DNA of 64,000 bases from an uncultured Bacteroidales bacterium (GCA_902774055.1 CACYGX010000008.1:53561-117560); one strand, 5' to 3'. Positions 17,374 through 26,728 are shown, counted from the first letter of the stretch. The notes: generated by a model not told the origin, from the letters alone. Made by a program: numbers and translations.

Positions 17374-17943
17374 ATGACTGAGAAAGAGAAATTGCTGGCG
17401 GGAGAGGTGTATTCGGCGACTGATGCGGAGTTGCTCAGGGAGCTGAATGCGTGCAAGGATACAATTCACCGGTATAACCAGTTGCTGCCGTCGAAGCGGG
17501 CGGAAAGATTGGAGATCTTGAAGGGGTTGCTGGGGCATGTGGGTGATGACAATATATTGATCAACCAGCCTTTCTTTTGTGACTACGGCAGCAACATCAG
17601 CGTGGGCAAGCGTTTTTTTGCCAACTTCAATTTCACGGTTCTTGACGAGGCGCGGGTGACTATTGGCGACGACTGTTTTGTGGGGCCCAACGTGGGCATC
17701 TACACGGCGTGCCACAGCACCGACCCGGTAGAGCGCAACTCGCGGCGCGAGTGGGGCGAGCCTGTCACTATCGGTGACAACGTGTGGATTGGGGGTGGCG
17801 TGACCATCTTGCCGGGTGTGACGATTGGCGACAATGTGACGATTGGCGCGGGCTCGGTGGTCACCCATGACATTCCCAGTAATGTCATTGCAGTGGGCAG
17901 TCCTTGCCGGCCCATCAAACCCATCCCTCAGCACCAAGACTGA
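17374..17943 (+). CDS. maa: Maltose/galactoside O-acetyltransferase family protein
   Basis: The 189-residue protein begins with the Maa/LacA N-terminal segment (MTEKEKLLAGEVYSATDAEL). Left-handed beta-helix hexapeptide repeats follow, including IGDDCFVGPNVGIYTACHS with the catalytic His near 110, and GGGVTILPGVTIGDNVTIGAGSVV. It transfers acetyl groups from acetyl-CoA to a sugar hydroxyl in the cytoplasm. The length is normal. The family is often linked to detoxification of excess sugars or glycan decoration, and its real substrate here is unknown. It is preceded by the sigma-54-type promoter and small RNA candidate. Confidence 0.88.
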   Translation: MTEKEKLLAGEVYSATDAELLRELNACKDTIHRYNQLLPSKRAERLEILKGLLGHVGDDNILINQPFFCDYGSNISVGKRFFANFNFTVLDEARVTIGDDCFVGPNVGIYTACHSTDPVERNSRREWGEPVTIGDNVWIGGGVTILPGVTIGDNVTIGAGSVVTHDIPSNVIAVGSPCRPIKPIPQHQD

Positions 17944-18088
17944 AGACAGAGATAAAACAACTACAACAAGAAGAAGCACAATTACTGCTAAGGCAATAGA
18001 TGCAACAAATGCCGTTACAGTCCCGTGGGACCATAACGGCTTGATGCGTTTGTAGAGCCGCTAATGCGCGGCGCCCCTTCAGCAGGGA
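17944..18088. other. Intergenic hairpins between maa and rpmH
   Basis: Two hairpins are visible. GCCGTTA (18011-18017) pairs with TAACGGC (18034-18040) around an inner TCCC/GGGA stem. GCCGC (18057-18061) pairs with GCGGC (18068-18072). They can end the convergent maa and rpmH transcripts. The second resembles the GC-rich element at 10551-10600. Confidence 0.45.
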
Positions 18089-18241
18089 TTACTTGTAAAC
18101 GGTATCGCTAACAGTGAGGCTGTAACGACCCTTAGCGCGGCGACGGGCAAGAACCTTGCGGCCGTCGGCGGTGCGCATGCGATGACGGAAGCCATGCTTG
18201 TTGGCTTTCTTACGGTTCGAGGGTTGGAATGTTCTTTTCAT
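18089..18241 (-). CDS. rpmH: 50S ribosomal protein L34
   Basis: The 50-residue protein [18 protein letters not shown]... has the full L34 signature, including the [19 protein letters not shown] core, which binds 23S rRNA in the large subunit. The C-terminus [10 protein letters not shown] is of the type seen in Bacteroidetes. The gene is short but complete. It is divergent from efp, and each has its own promoter. It is not next to rnpA or dnaA, unlike the usual arrangement in many bacteria. Confidence 0.98.
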   Translation of the reverse strand: MKRTFQPSNRKKANKHGFRHRMRTADGRKVLARRRAKGRYSLTVSDTVYK

Positions 18242-18292
18242 TTCTTATCTCTGTTTTTTAGTTGTTCCGAAAATTTTTCGCAAAATGCGGTG

Positions 18293-18300
18293 CAAAATTA
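18293..18300 (-). promoter_or_regulatory. Promoter -7 element of rpmH
   Basis: CAAAATTA on the plus strand reads TAATTTTG on the minus strand. A CAA (minus TTG) lies 20 bases further upstream at 18321-18323. This is good -33/-7 spacing. Confidence 0.65.
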
Positions 18301-18373
18301 GTCCTTTTTTTCAAATTACACAAGAGTAAACGTATTTTTGCGGAAAAGTTTTTGTTTTTTTTCTTAAAAACAC

Positions 18374-18381
18374 TACTTTTG
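18374..18381 (+). promoter_or_regulatory. Promoter -7 element of efp
   Basis: TACTTTTG matches TAnnTTTG and lies about 63 bases before the ATG at 18444. It is divergent from the rpmH promoter, with about 73 bases between the two. Confidence 0.65.
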
Positions 18382-18443
18382 CACCCACAAACGACTGACA
18401 ACAAACATTTTTTACATAAAACAATAGCACAAACAGTAGAATT

Positions 18444-19007
18444 ATGATTAATGCTCAAGACATCAAGAACGGAACGTGCATCCGCATGGATGGCGATCTG
18501 TATTTCTGCATCGAATTCCTCCACGTAAAGCCCGGTAAGGGTAACACCTTCATGCGTACTAAGCTGAAAAACGTGGTTGACGGACGCGTACTGGAGCGCC
18601 GCTTCAACATTGGTGAAAAGCTTGAGGACGTACGTGTGGAGCGCCGTCCCTATCAGTACCTGTATATGGATGGCCAGGACGCCATGTTCATGAACAACGA
18701 GACCTTTGAGCAGATTCCCATCAGCAAGGACTTGATTACCGGCGCCGACTATATGAAGGAAGGCGACATCGTTGAGGTTGTCAGCGATGCTTCGACCGAG
18801 ACGGTCCTCTTTGCCGAGATGCCCATCAAGACCCAACTGAAGATTACCTACACCGAGCCCGGCGTGAAAGGTGACACTGCCACCAACACCCTGAAGCCCG
18901 CCACCGTCGAGACCGGCGCCACCATTCGCGTGCCCCTGTTCATCGACACCGACGAGATCATCGAGGTGGACACCCGCGACGGCAGCTATCAGGGCCGCGT
19001 GAGGTAA
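18444..19007 (+). CDS. efp: Translation elongation factor P
   Basis: The 187-residue protein has the three-domain EF-P organisation. The tip loop of domain I reads KPGKGNTF (about 30-37), with the lysine that is modified or contacts the tRNA acceptor in EF-P proteins. The C-terminal OB domains hold the EF-P signature ([31 protein letters not shown]). EF-P relieves ribosome stalling at polyproline stretches. Length and motifs are normal. No modifying enzyme gene is adjacent. Confidence 0.98.
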   Translation: MINAQDIKNGTCIRMDGDLYFCIEFLHVKPGKGNTFMRTKLKNVVDGRVLERRFNIGEKLEDVRVERRPYQYLYMDGQDAMFMNNETFEQIPISKDLITGADYMKEGDIVEVVSDASTETVLFAEMPIKTQLKITYTEPGVKGDTATNTLKPATVETGATIRVPLFIDTDEIIEVDTRDGSYQGRVR

Positions 19008-19030
19008 TTGGATAAACACCGACAACAACA

Positions 19031-19070
19031 CAAGGGACACCCCGACAATCGCGAGGTGCCCCTTGTTTTT
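19031..19070. terminator. Terminator between efp and the SPOR lipoprotein gene
   Basis: CAAGGGACACC pairs with GGTGCCCCTTG (one mismatch), followed by TTTTT. It sits between convergent genes. The minus-strand side has a shorter A/T flank, so it is mainly the efp terminator. Confidence 0.75.
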
Positions 19071-19088
19071 GGCTATGCTGAAATTGGG

Positions 19089-19589
19089 TTATATCTTACG
19101 GAGAATCCAAGGGAGGGGTTCAAGGATTTTCAGGCAGACCCTGTTATTGATGTCATGAAGGAAGGCCCCAGCGGCCTCCTTGTCGGCAAAGCCCTGGGCA
19201 ACGACGAAGTATTGCTTGTCATTGCCTCCGTAGAGGACATAACTGCCTTTCAGCCCGCACTCCTCGCGCAGGCGGTCGCGGTAACTCTTGGCGTTAATGC
19301 GTTGTGAGAACGTGGCGACCACGACGTTATAGGGCATTGCCGTGTCGGTCGAGTCGATCGCGACATTGGCATTGACATAGACCAGCCTGACGCTATCACC
19401 GTTGATGACGGTGGTATACTTCTGCCGCTCAGCCTCGATTTTGGCATAGGTCTCGGCGCCGACACCAGTCTGGCGCCGCTCCATGGCCTTCTCATAGGCT
19501 TCACGATAATTCTTCTCACTGCTGTGGCAGCCGGTCAACAAGATGCCAGCCATCGCCATCACCCCTATTGTATATAATGTCTTCTTCAT
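19089..19589 (-). CDS. SPOR-domain lipoprotein
   Basis: The 166-residue protein starts with a lipoprotein signal (lipobox ILLTGC, Cys near 21). It ends in a SPOR domain (about 85-160, with PYNVVVATFSQRINAKSYRDRL and YFVVAQGFADKEAAGAFL). SPOR domains bind denuded peptidoglycan glycans, often at division sites. It should sit in the periplasm, anchored to a membrane. It lies 22 bases downstream of the phosphodiesterase gene in a likely ribE-yfcE-spor operon. The division role is inferred from the domain alone. Confidence 0.82.
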   Translation of the reverse strand: MKKTLYTIGVMAMAGILLTGCHSSEKNYREAYEKAMERRQTGVGAETYAKIEAERQKYTTVINGDSVRLVYVNANVAIDSTDTAMPYNVVVATFSQRINAKSYRDRLREECGLKGSYVLYGGNDKQYFVVAQGFADKEAAGAFLHDINNRVCLKILEPLPWILRKI

Positions 19590-19611
19590 TATCTCTAATC
19601 AAACCTAAGTC

Positions 19612-20106
19612 CTATTTCGCCAACTCGATAACCTGGGCATGAGTAATATTACCATTGTCAAGGGTCAGGGTCACCAGCGTGCGCACAACCTGCCAGCCCT
19701 GAACGCCTGCAGCACCAGGATTGACAACGAGGCACCCAAGTGCACGGTCGGGCATCACCTTGAGAATGTGACTGTGACCACACACAAACAATTTTGGCCT
19801 CGATAACTCAAGCCTGGACTTAATGCCCGGCGCATACTTGCCCGGATAGCCGCCGATGTGGGTCATCACCACCTTGACACCCTCCACCTCAAAGATTTCC
19901 ATCTCCTTGAAGCGTCGGCGCAGGCTCGCCCCGTCTACGTTGCCACAGACAGCACGGAACACAGGCGCGATAGCCTCCAACTTGTCGGCCAATTCATCGC
20001 TGCCGATGTCACCGGCATGCCACACCTCGTCACAGTCGGCGAAGTGCACGGCATAGCGGTCGTCCCACCACGCATGGGTATCACTGATGATGCCTATCTT
20101 CTTCAT
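19612..20106 (-). CDS. YfcE-type metallophosphoesterase
   Basis: The 164-residue protein has the MJ0936/YfcE motifs in order: GIISDTH (about 4-10), HAGDIG (about 31-36), GNVD, MTHIGGYPG and CGHSH. These bind two metal ions. The family hydrolyses phosphodiesters in vitro, and the cellular substrate is unknown. The length is normal. The gene lies between riboflavin synthase and the SPOR lipoprotein on the same strand with short gaps. Confidence 0.9.
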   Translation of the reverse strand: MKKIGIISDTHAWWDDRYAVHFADCDEVWHAGDIGSDELADKLEAIAPVFRAVCGNVDGASLRRRFKEMEIFEVEGVKVVMTHIGGYPGKYAPGIKSRLELSRPKLFVCGHSHILKVMPDRALGCLVVNPGAAGVQGWQVVRTLVTLTLDNGNITHAQVIELAK

Positions 20107-20148
20107 CTTATCTTTTTGTAAAAAAAAGAACCGTCCCTTTTTTCCCCT

Positions 20149-20757
20149 TTAGAGGGCGAATTCCATGAGGCGGGCAAGGTACTTGCCGATGATGTCAAAC
20201 TCGAGGTTGACAACTGTGCCGACCTCAATGCAATGGAAGTTGGTGATCTCGCGGGTGTAGGGGATAATGGCGACCTGGAAGGTGTCACGCTCACTGTTGC
20301 ACACCGTGAGCGACACGCCGTTGACGGTCACACTACCCTTCTCTACCGTTACATATCCCTTGCGGGCCATCTCGGGGGCCACTTCATACTTGAAGGTAAA
20401 GTAGTGGCTGCCATCCACTTCCTTGACATCGGTGCACACGGCCGTTTGATCGACGTGGCCCTGCACGATGTGGCCATCAAGGCGTCCCTCGATGAGCATC
20501 GAGCGTTCCACATTCACCTCGTCACCCACCTTGAGCAGGCCCAAGTTGCTGCGGTCGAGGGTCTCTTGAATGGCCGTCACGGTATAGGTACCGTCACCAG
20601 GCAGTTCAACGACAGTGAGGCACACGCCATTGTGCGACACGCTCTGGTCAATTTTCAACTCATTGGTAAAACTGCACTTGAGGGTAATGTGCAGGTTACC
20701 GCCATCTTTACGCAATGCGACGACGCGCGCCGCTTCTTCTACGATTCCTGAGAACAT
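20149..20757 (-). CDS. ribE: Riboflavin synthase alpha chain
   Basis: The 202-residue protein has two lumazine-binding repeats. It begins MFSGIVEE, and the repeats contain VSHNGVCLTV (about 41-50) and VTVNGVSLTV (about 140-149). It converts two 6,7-dimethyl-8-ribityllumazine molecules into riboflavin and a pyrimidine. The length is normal. No other rib genes are near. It is the first gene of a probable three-gene minus-strand operon with the phosphodiesterase and SPOR lipoprotein. Confidence 0.95.
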   Translation of the reverse strand: MFSGIVEEAARVVALRKDGGNLHITLKCSFTNELKIDQSVSHNGVCLTVVELPGDGTYTVTAIQETLDRSNLGLLKVGDEVNVERSMLIEGRLDGHIVQGHVDQTAVCTDVKEVDGSHYFTFKYEVAPEMARKGYVTVEKGSVTVNGVSLTVCNSERDTFQVAIIPYTREITNFHCIEVGTVVNLEFDIIGKYLARLMEFAL

Positions 20758-20880
20758 ATCAGTATTCTTTTTATTTGTTATTCTATTGTTGATGTTACAC
20801 TAAACTATAAACGTGAAGGGGCCGCCTTTATTGCATCGCCTGCCGCCGATAGCGCCACAGGGGGGCTTCACCAAATAAAA

Positions 20881-20911
20881 TCCCCGTCTCCTGAACGACC
20901 AGGGACGGGGA
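20881..20911 (-). terminator. Terminator of pfp
   Basis: TCCCCGTC and CCTG pair with CAGG and GACGGGGA. Read on the minus strand, the hairpin is followed by ATTTTATTT. It lies 75 bases past the pfp stop. Confidence 0.7.
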
Positions 20912-20985
20912 GCAAGCTGTTTAGAAGTTAAACTTTATACTTAAAGTCTGGCGGGTACGCCCTACGATAAGCCAATCGATAAGTT

Positions 20986-22647
20986 TTATTCCTTGCCGAA
21001 CTGCTCAAAGAAGAGCGTGTAGGACGTCTTGTCCACCAACTCCTCAGGACCGAAGAACTGGATGGGGCCGGGATAGATGTAACAGGTCTCGAGCGCCCAT
21101 TGCTCGCGGTTCTCGACAAAGTGCTTGAAGGGAGCGCCATCAAGGTCAACCAGCGCCTTACGGATAACAGGCTTGTCCTTACCGGAACGACGCTCGATAT
21201 TCATCATCATGGTGATGGGCACGCCACAGGCTACCCAATCCTGAGCCTTGCGTCCCAGATGGGTGATAGCCGACATATAACCGGTAGCACCGACAAAGAT
21301 GAGGTGCGAAGCGTTGTAACCCAGTGAGTAGCAATAGTCAGCATCAAAGTTGGAGGGGAAGGAGCAACGTCCCTCATAGCCGAAGAAGTGATGCTGGGTC
21401 TTGAACTTGATGGGCTGAATCTGGCCAGACTCGGTGCGCACGTCCAGCACGTGGCCAACCATGCGGCTGAGCAGGCGCTCACTCTCAATCTGCGATACCA
21501 TCACGTTACCATGCTCATCGCGGTCGAGCGTGAGCTGGCGGGCAACATCGTCGGGCAAGGAGTCGTAGATGACACGGTTCTCCTCGCTGAGGTGTTCGCG
21601 CACGTAGTTATTCTGGTCCATGTCGCGCAACTGCGAGATCTCGGGATGCTTGGTCAACAACTCGTTGAGCTCGGCGATGAGTTTCTTCATCGTGGGCACA
21701 AACTCAACAATACCCTCGGGCACGAGAACAGTACCATAGTCCATACCCATATCGTGACGCTTAACGACGATGTCGGCAATTTCCTCGGCGATATCGTGCA
21801 GGGTCATCTCGCGGGCCTCAACCTCCTCGCTGATGATGCAGTAGTTGGGGCGGGTCTGCAAGGCGCACTCCAGAGCGATGTGTGACGCCGAACGTCCCAT
21901 CAGCTTCATGAAGTGCCAGTATTTCTTGGCTGAGTTACAGTCACGAGCGACGTTACCGATCAGTTCGCTATAGACCTTAGTAGCGGTGTCAAAGCCGAAG
22001 GATATCTCCACATGCTCGTTCTTGAGGTCACCGTCGATGGTCTTGGGCACACCGATGATCTGCACGCCTGCATCATGAGCCTTGTAGTACTCGGCAAGGA
22101 CTGCAGCATTGGTGTTACTGTCATCACCACCGATGATCACCACAGCCGAGATGTTGAGTGCACGCAGGATCTCCAAGCCAGCCTCGAACTGCTCTGGCTT
22201 CTCGAGCTTGGTACGGCCCGAACCGATGAGGTCAAAACCACCAGTGTTGCGATACTGCTCGATCATGTCACCAGTGATTTCAATGTAGCGATGCTTAACA
22301 AGTCCATTGGGGCCACCCAGGAAGCCATACAGACGGCAGTACTTGTTCAGCGCCTTGATACCGTCATAGAGTCCGCAGATGACGTTGTGTCCACCAGGAG
22401 CCTGACCACCACTGAGGATCACGCCCACATTGAAGGGCTTCTCGGGCGGCATTGCAGAATCGTCGCGCTCAAAGGTCAATTGAGGCATACCATAGGTGCA
22501 AGGAAACAGGTTCTTGATAGCTTCTTGGTCAGCTACCGATTGCGTGGGTTCACCCTCGACCGCACGCACGGGGCACCTGAGCGTAACAGGCAGCTTGGGC
22601 CTGTAAGTCAGCCTCATCTGCTCCAGATAACTCTTATTATCAGTCAT
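20986..22647 (-). CDS. pfp: Pyrophosphate--fructose-6-phosphate 1-phosphotransferase
   Basis: The 553-residue protein is a long-type PPi-dependent phosphofructokinase. It phosphorylates fructose 6-phosphate reversibly in glycolysis. The GGQAPGGHNV loop, the GGDDSN motif (about 171-176), whose acidic residue favours PPi over ATP, and PKTIDGDL are all present. I chose the ATG at 22647 (MTDNKSYLEQ); the frame extends 13 residues further, but the promoter and family start favour the shorter form. It is a single-gene unit with its own promoter and terminator. Confidence 0.95.
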   Translation of the reverse strand: MTDNKSYLEQMRLTYRPKLPVTLRCPVRAVEGEPTQSVADQEAIKNLFPCTYGMPQLTFERDDSAMPPEKPFNVGVILSGGQAPGGHNVICGLYDGIKALNKYCRLYGFLGGPNGLVKHRYIEITGDMIEQYRNTGGFDLIGSGRTKLEKPEQFEAGLEILRALNISAVVIIGGDDSNTNAAVLAEYYKAHDAGVQIIGVPKTIDGDLKNEHVEISFGFDTATKVYSELIGNVARDCNSAKKYWHFMKLMGRSASHIALECALQTRPNYCIISEEVEAREMTLHDIAEEIADIVVKRHDMGMDYGTVLVPEGIVEFVPTMKKLIAELNELLTKHPEISQLRDMDQNNYVREHLSEENRVIYDSLPDDVARQLTLDRDEHGNVMVSQIESERLLSRMVGHVLDVRTESGQIQPIKFKTQHHFFGYEGRCSFPSNFDADYCYSLGYNASHLIFVGATGYMSAITHLGRKAQDWVACGVPITMMMNIERRSGKDKPVIRKALVDLDGAPFKHFVENREQWALETCYIYPGPIQFFGPEELVDKTSYTLFFEQFGKE

Positions 22648-22701
22648 TGTACTTATAATTATTGGTTTGTATAAACGATTAAACAATCTCTTTTACGGCC
22701 A

Positions 22702-22709
22702 CAAAAGTA
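22702..22709 (-). promoter_or_regulatory. Promoter -7 element of pfp
   Basis: CAAAAGTA reads TACTTTTG on the minus strand. It lies 55 bases upstream of the pfp start and supports the start at 22647. The rest of 22710-22908 holds no gene that I can support. Confidence 0.6.
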
Positions 22710-22908
22710 CTGCAAATTTGTCACGCCCACATCATAAAACGTTAACAAATTTACAATTTATATTGCCCTATTTAGAATTTTTGACACTTTGAAGCCGAAT
22801 AATGACGATTTTCTCGTCTCGAAGGCCACTTTCCTTTCAATCTATAACCGCCCTATCACGTCAAAACGCTGAAAAAAGAAATTGTCTCCAAGTTTTTCAA
22901 TGCTTCAC

Positions 22909-22939
22909 TTGGCTCTTATTGGAAAAGTTTGTATCTTCG
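22909..22939 (+). promoter_or_regulatory. Promoter of the dTDP-amino-sugar operon
   Basis: TTGG (22909-22912) and TATCTTCG (22932-22939) are 19 bases apart, close to the Bacteroidetes -33/-7 arrangement with one mismatch in the -7 element. The first gene starts 54 bases later. Confidence 0.5.
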
Positions 22940-22993
22940 CATTTTCAAAAAACAATAAGATTTTTAATCACCAACAATACAGACTGACTGATT

Positions 22994-23875
22994 ATGAAAG
23001 GAATTGTACTGGCAGGAGGCTCTGGAACAAGACTTTATCCAGTGACCAAGGGTATCTCCAAGCAACTGATACCCATCTATGACAAGCCGATGGTCTATTA
23101 TCCCATCTCGGTGCTGATGCTTGCAGGAATCCGCGACATACTCATCATATCCACACCTCAAGACTTGCCCATGTTCAAGCGCCTGCTGGGTAGCGGTGAG
23201 GACATTGGCGTACGATTCGAGTATGCCGAGCAACCCCGCCCCGAAGGACTGGCCCAGGCCTTCATCATCGGCGAGCAGTTCGTCGGCAAGGACAGTGTCT
23301 GCCTGGTGCTGGGCGACAACATCTTCTACGGTCAGAGTTTCACACGCATGCTCATGGACGCCGTCAAGCGCACCGAGGAAGAGAACACCTGCACCTTGTG
23401 GGCCTATGCCGTTAAGGACCCGAACCGTTTTGGCGTGGTAGCCTTTGACGAGCATGGCAAGGCGACAAGCCTTGAGGAGAAGCCCGAAAAGCCCAAAAGC
23501 AACTTTGCAGTCACGGGACTCTACTTCTATCCCAATGATGTCGTGGAAATCGCCAAGCACATCAAGCCCAGTGCGCGCGGTGAGCTGGAAATCACCACTG
23601 TGAACCAGGAGTTCCTGGCCCAGGACCGTGTGCATGTCCAGACGCTGGGACGAGGCTTTGCCTGGCTCGACACGGGCACCAGCGAGTCGATGGCCGACGC
23701 GTCGAACTTTATCGGCACCATCGTCAACATGCAGGGTGTGCAAGTCGCCGCACTTGAAGAGATCGCCTTCCGCAAGGGTTGGATCAACGCCGACCAACTC
23801 ATGGCTCTGGCCGAGCCCATGAAGAAGAACCACTATGGCCAATACCTCATCAGACTCGCCCAGAATGGAAAGTAA
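22994..23875 (+). CDS. rmlA: Glucose-1-phosphate thymidylyltransferase
   Basis: The 293-residue nucleotidyltransferase has the signature [22 protein letters not shown], with the dTTP-binding glycine-rich loop and catalytic Arg/Lys. It also has the [12 protein letters not shown] and FAWLDTGT segments typical of RmlA. It makes dTDP-glucose from dTTP and glucose 1-phosphate. It heads an operon with two sugar ketoisomerase-like cupins and an aminotransferase, so its product probably feeds a dTDP-amino-sugar path. The 4,6-dehydratase RmlB is not in the window. Its 3' end overlaps the next gene by 11 bases. Confidence 0.96.
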   Translation: MKGIVLAGGSGTRLYPVTKGISKQLIPIYDKPMVYYPISVLMLAGIRDILIISTPQDLPMFKRLLGSGEDIGVRFEYAEQPRPEGLAQAFIIGEQFVGKDSVCLVLGDNIFYGQSFTRMLMDAVKRTEEENTCTLWAYAVKDPNRFGVVAFDEHGKATSLEEKPEKPKSNFAVTGLYFYPNDVVEIAKHIKPSARGELEITTVNQEFLAQDRVHVQTLGRGFAWLDTGTSESMADASNFIGTIVNMQGVQVAALEEIAFRKGWINADQLMALAEPMKKNHYGQYLIRLAQNGK

Positions 23876-24284
23876 GGACTTTACCATAGCGCAACTGATA
23901 CAGCTTCCCAAAATCAAAGACCCTCGAGGCAACCTCACGGTCATCGAGAGCGGCGTCAACCTGCCCTTTGAGGTCAAGCGCAATTACTGGATATATGACG
24001 TACCCAGTGGCATGTGGCGCGACGGTCATGCCTTCCTGGAGCAACAGGAACTGATTGTCGCCCTGAGCGGCAGCTTTGACGTCGTTGTCAATGACGGCTA
24101 TGAAGAAAAAACATATCATTTAGCAAGACCACAAATCGGCCTCTATGTCCCCAAGATGACATGGCGGCACATCAACAATTTCTCCACCAACTCGGTAGCG
24201 CTTGTCCTAAGCAGTACCTACTATAACCAGGATGATTATATTGAAGATTTCGAAGTATATAAAGCCCTAATTAAAAATGGATGA
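23865..24284 (+). CDS. FdtA/QdtA-like cupin, divergent active site
   Basis: The 139-residue single-domain cupin resembles dTDP-4-keto-6-deoxyglucose 3,4-ketoisomerases (FdtA/QdtA). Shared features are the [10 protein letters not shown] start, [20 protein letters not shown] and the TWRHINNFS segment. The active-site HxH motif found in the family reads GHAFLEQ here, so the second histidine is Phe. The start at 23865 overlaps rmlA by 11 bases, and the 3' end overlaps the next cupin gene by eight bases. It may be an altered isomerase, an epimerase or a non-catalytic partner of its tandem paralogue. Confidence 0.8.
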   Translation: MESKDFTIAQLIQLPKIKDPRGNLTVIESGVNLPFEVKRNYWIYDVPSGMWRDGHAFLEQQELIVALSGSFDVVVNDGYEEKTYHLARPQIGLYVPKMTWRHINNFSTNSVALVLSSTYYNQDDYIEDFEVYKALIKNG

Positions 24285-24738
24285 ACTAACCAAACAAGAA
24301 AAACTGCGGATCCACGAGCAATCAAGCATCGACGATTGCCACATCATCACGCTTAACCGCAACCATCACGCCAATGGCAACCTGACCGCAGTCAACAACG
24401 GCATTGACCTGCCGTTCAATATCCAACGCACATTCTATATATATGATGTGCCTGGTGGCGCTGCACGAGGCGGACACAGTCATTACACCTGCCATGAGTT
24501 CATCGTCGCCATCAGCGGCAGTTTTGATGTCACCGTCGATGACGGTTCCCGTCAACTCACCTACACCCTTAACCGTCCTTATCAAGGACTCCTGGTTGTA
24601 CCCGGCATCTGGCGCACGCTGCAGAATTTCTCTTCGGGCTCGGTATGTCTGGCGCTGGCATCCCACCACTTCGACGAGGAAGACTATGTGAGAGACTACG
24701 ATATTTTCCTGGAACTGAAAAACATCCACAAAGAGTAA
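24277..24738 (+). CDS. FdtA/QdtA-like sugar 3,4-ketoisomerase cupin
   Basis: The 153-residue cupin is a paralogue of the gene just upstream, but it keeps the HxH active-site motif in RGGHSHYTCHEFIVAISGSFDV (about 65-86). Family members turn dTDP-4-keto-6-deoxyglucose into the 3-keto isomer for Fuc3N or Qui3N synthesis. The two products differ in C4 stereochemistry, which I cannot assign from sequence. It overlaps its neighbour by eight bases and precedes the aminotransferase by 27 bases, giving a compact pathway order. Confidence 0.86.
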   Translation: MDELTKQEKLRIHEQSSIDDCHIITLNRNHHANGNLTAVNNGIDLPFNIQRTFYIYDVPGGAARGGHSHYTCHEFIVAISGSFDVTVDDGSRQLTYTLNRPYQGLLVVPGIWRTLQNFSSGSVCLALASHHFDEEDYVRDYDIFLELKNIHKE

Positions 24739-24765
24739 AATCCACTATCAACAAGAGCGATAATC

Positions 24766-25887
24766 ATGAAGCAATACCCTTTTCTTGACCTGGCATTAGC
24801 CAATGGCCCATACATGGAAGAACTCAAAGCAGCCGCAGTAGAGGTGATTGAGCGGGGACGCTACCTGCACAGCATCCAGACCGAGCTGCTGGAGCAGGAG
24901 ATAGCCGACCTGTGCCAGGCAAAGCACTGCGTGAGTGTGAGCAATGGCCTTGACGCCTTGAGGCTCATCCTGCGCGCCTACAAGGAAATGGGCGTCCTGC
25001 GCGACGGTGACGAGGTAATCGTACCGGCCAACACCTATGTTGCCAGCGTTCTTGCCATCAGCGACAACAATCTGGCACCCGTGCTGTGTGATATAGATGA
25101 GCAGACCATGAACCTCGACACGAGCCTGCTCGAGGGCTTGATTACGCCTCTCACAAGAGCCATCATGCCCGTGCACCTCTATGGCACCCCCTGCTGGGAT
25201 ACCACGCTCATGCAGATTGCACGCGACCACAACCTGCGCATCATCGAAGACAATGCGCAAGCCATTGGAGCCCACAGCAGCATTGCGGGCTTGAACGGCA
25301 CGTTCATTACCGGTGGCCTCGGGGATGCCGCCGGCATCAGTTTCTACCCCACCAAGAACCTGGGCGCCCTGGGTGACGGAGGCGCTGTTGTCACTAACGA
25401 CGACACGCTGGCCGCGACCGTGCGGGCGCTGGCCAACTATGGCTCTGACCGCCGCTATCACAACATTTACCAGGGCTACAACTGCCGTCTCGACGAGATA
25501 CAAGCGGCCATGCTGCGCGTGAAGTTGCGCCACCTCGAGCATGAGAATAAAACCCGAGATGCTGTTGCACACGCCTACAATGAGGCCATCGACAATCCAC
25601 GGGTCAAGACCCCAGTAATCTTTGAAGACATCAAACAGATTTGGCACCAATATGTGGTCAGGGTCGAGAACCGCGATGCTTTCCGTGCCCATCTGGCCGA
25701 CAACGGCATCGGCACCGATATCCATTATGCTACCCCACCCCACAAGCAGCCCTGCTACAGCGACCTGCAGCACATGCCGCTCCCCATGACCGAACGCCTG
25801 GCCGATGAGGTGGTGTCATTGCCTATCGCCCACCCGATAACGGCCGACGACGCCCGCGCCATTGCCGAGGTCATCAACAAATTTTGA
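24766..25887 (+). CDS. DegT/DnrJ/EryC1/StrS sugar aminotransferase (FdtB/QdtB-like)
   Basis: The 373-residue PLP enzyme has the family landmarks [14 protein letters not shown] (PLP phosphate pocket), [25 protein letters not shown], and the PLP lysine in [17 protein letters not shown]. It would transaminate the 3-keto sugar formed by the adjacent ketoisomerase to give a dTDP-3-amino-3,6-dideoxyhexose. A matching N-acetyltransferase is not in this operon, though two unrelated hexapeptide acetyltransferases exist elsewhere in the window. A terminator follows directly, so it closes the operon. Confidence 0.9.
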   Translation: MKQYPFLDLALANGPYMEELKAAAVEVIERGRYLHSIQTELLEQEIADLCQAKHCVSVSNGLDALRLILRAYKEMGVLRDGDEVIVPANTYVASVLAISDNNLAPVLCDIDEQTMNLDTSLLEGLITPLTRAIMPVHLYGTPCWDTTLMQIARDHNLRIIEDNAQAIGAHSSIAGLNGTFITGGLGDAAGISFYPTKNLGALGDGGAVVTNDDTLAATVRALANYGSDRRYHNIYQGYNCRLDEIQAAMLRVKLRHLEHENKTRDAVAHAYNEAIDNPRVKTPVIFEDIKQIWHQYVVRVENRDAFRAHLADNGIGTDIHYATPPHKQPCYSDLQHMPLPMTERLADEVVSLPIAHPITADDARAIAEVINKF

Positions 25888-25911
25888 TTATAGCTTGTAG
25901 CAATCTAACAT

Positions 25912-25945
25912 ATCCCGCCGCAGTTGCTTGCAGCGGGATTCTTTG
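25912..25945 (+). terminator. Terminator of the dTDP-amino-sugar operon
   Basis: ATCCCGC and GCA pair with TGC and GCGGGAT, followed by TCTTTGTT. It overlaps the end of the convergent tatD gene region. Confidence 0.7.
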
Positions 25946-26719
25946 TTATGCTGGGCTGATTCCGAACAGCGCCGACACATTCCTGTCGGTTGCTGCACTC
26001 ACCTCCTCGGGGGTAACGTCAAGCGCCTTAGCTATGAAGTTGTTGATATGAGGGATATTGGAGCTCTCGTTGCGCTTGCCACGGTTGGGAACAGGCGACA
26101 GATATGGCGAGTCGGTCTCCAACAGCAAGCGGTCTAGTCCGATGACAGGCAGGAGTTCAGGAACCGTGCTTTTCTTGAATGTCACAATGCCGTTCACACC
26201 AAAGTAGAAATCACCTCGCTCACGGATGCGTTTCACATCGTCAGGGGTGCCGGTAAAACTATGGAACACGCCGCGGGGCACCGGGCAGTCCAGATGGTCA
26301 ATCACCTGGAGGATGTCATCAAGGCCGTCTCGACAGTGAATGATAAACGGCAAGTCGCGCTCGTGACACCAGTGCAATTGTATATCCAGGGCATGGCTTT
26401 GCTGCTCGCGCCAGGTCTTGTCCCAATAGAGGTCTATGCCGATTTCCCCAATGGCTACGACGGGATACTCGTCGAGCATGGGGCGCATCTGGTCGAGCAC
26501 ATCAAGGTAGTCATCGTGCACATCCTCGGGGTGAAGGCCCAAGGTCATCGACACATAATCGGGATAGCGCTCGCGCATCGCAGCCAGGCGCGGCACGCTC
26601 GCCAGGTTCTCGTTGGGCAGAATAATATGGCGCACTCCGGCTTTACGAGCCCGCTCGACGACAGCCTCACGGTCCTCGTCAAAGGCATCGCAATAAATGT
26701 GACTGTGCGAATCAATCAT
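25946..26719 (-). CDS. tatD: TatD family metal-dependent hydrolase
   Basis: The 257-residue TIM-barrel amidohydrolase starts MIDSHSHIYCD, with the HxH metal motif. It also has GEIGIDLYWD and ends with LLLETDSPYLSPVPNRGKRN. TatD proteins act as metal-dependent deoxyribonucleases. The E. coli TatD name is historical and unrelated to Tat transport. The length is normal. It lies nine bases after the prenyl synthase gene and so is likely co-transcribed with it. Which TatD-family subgroup (TatD, YcfH, YjjV) it belongs to is uncertain. Confidence 0.92.
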   Translation of the reverse strand: MIDSHSHIYCDAFDEDREAVVERARKAGVRHIILPNENLASVPRLAAMRERYPDYVSMTLGLHPEDVHDDYLDVLDQMRPMLDEYPVVAIGEIGIDLYWDKTWREQQSHALDIQLHWCHERDLPFIIHCRDGLDDILQVIDHLDCPVPRGVFHSFTGTPDDVKRIRERGDFYFGVNGIVTFKKSTVPELLPVIGLDRLLLETDSPYLSPVPNRGKRNESSNIPHINNFIAKALDVTPEEVSAATDRNVSALFGISPA

Positions 26720-26728
26720 ACTTTTTCT

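Noticed and set aside
17295-17374. A 28-codon ORF inside the sigma-54 transcript.
   Set aside because: It would run through the terminator hairpin and U-run, and its residues show no peptide-like pattern.
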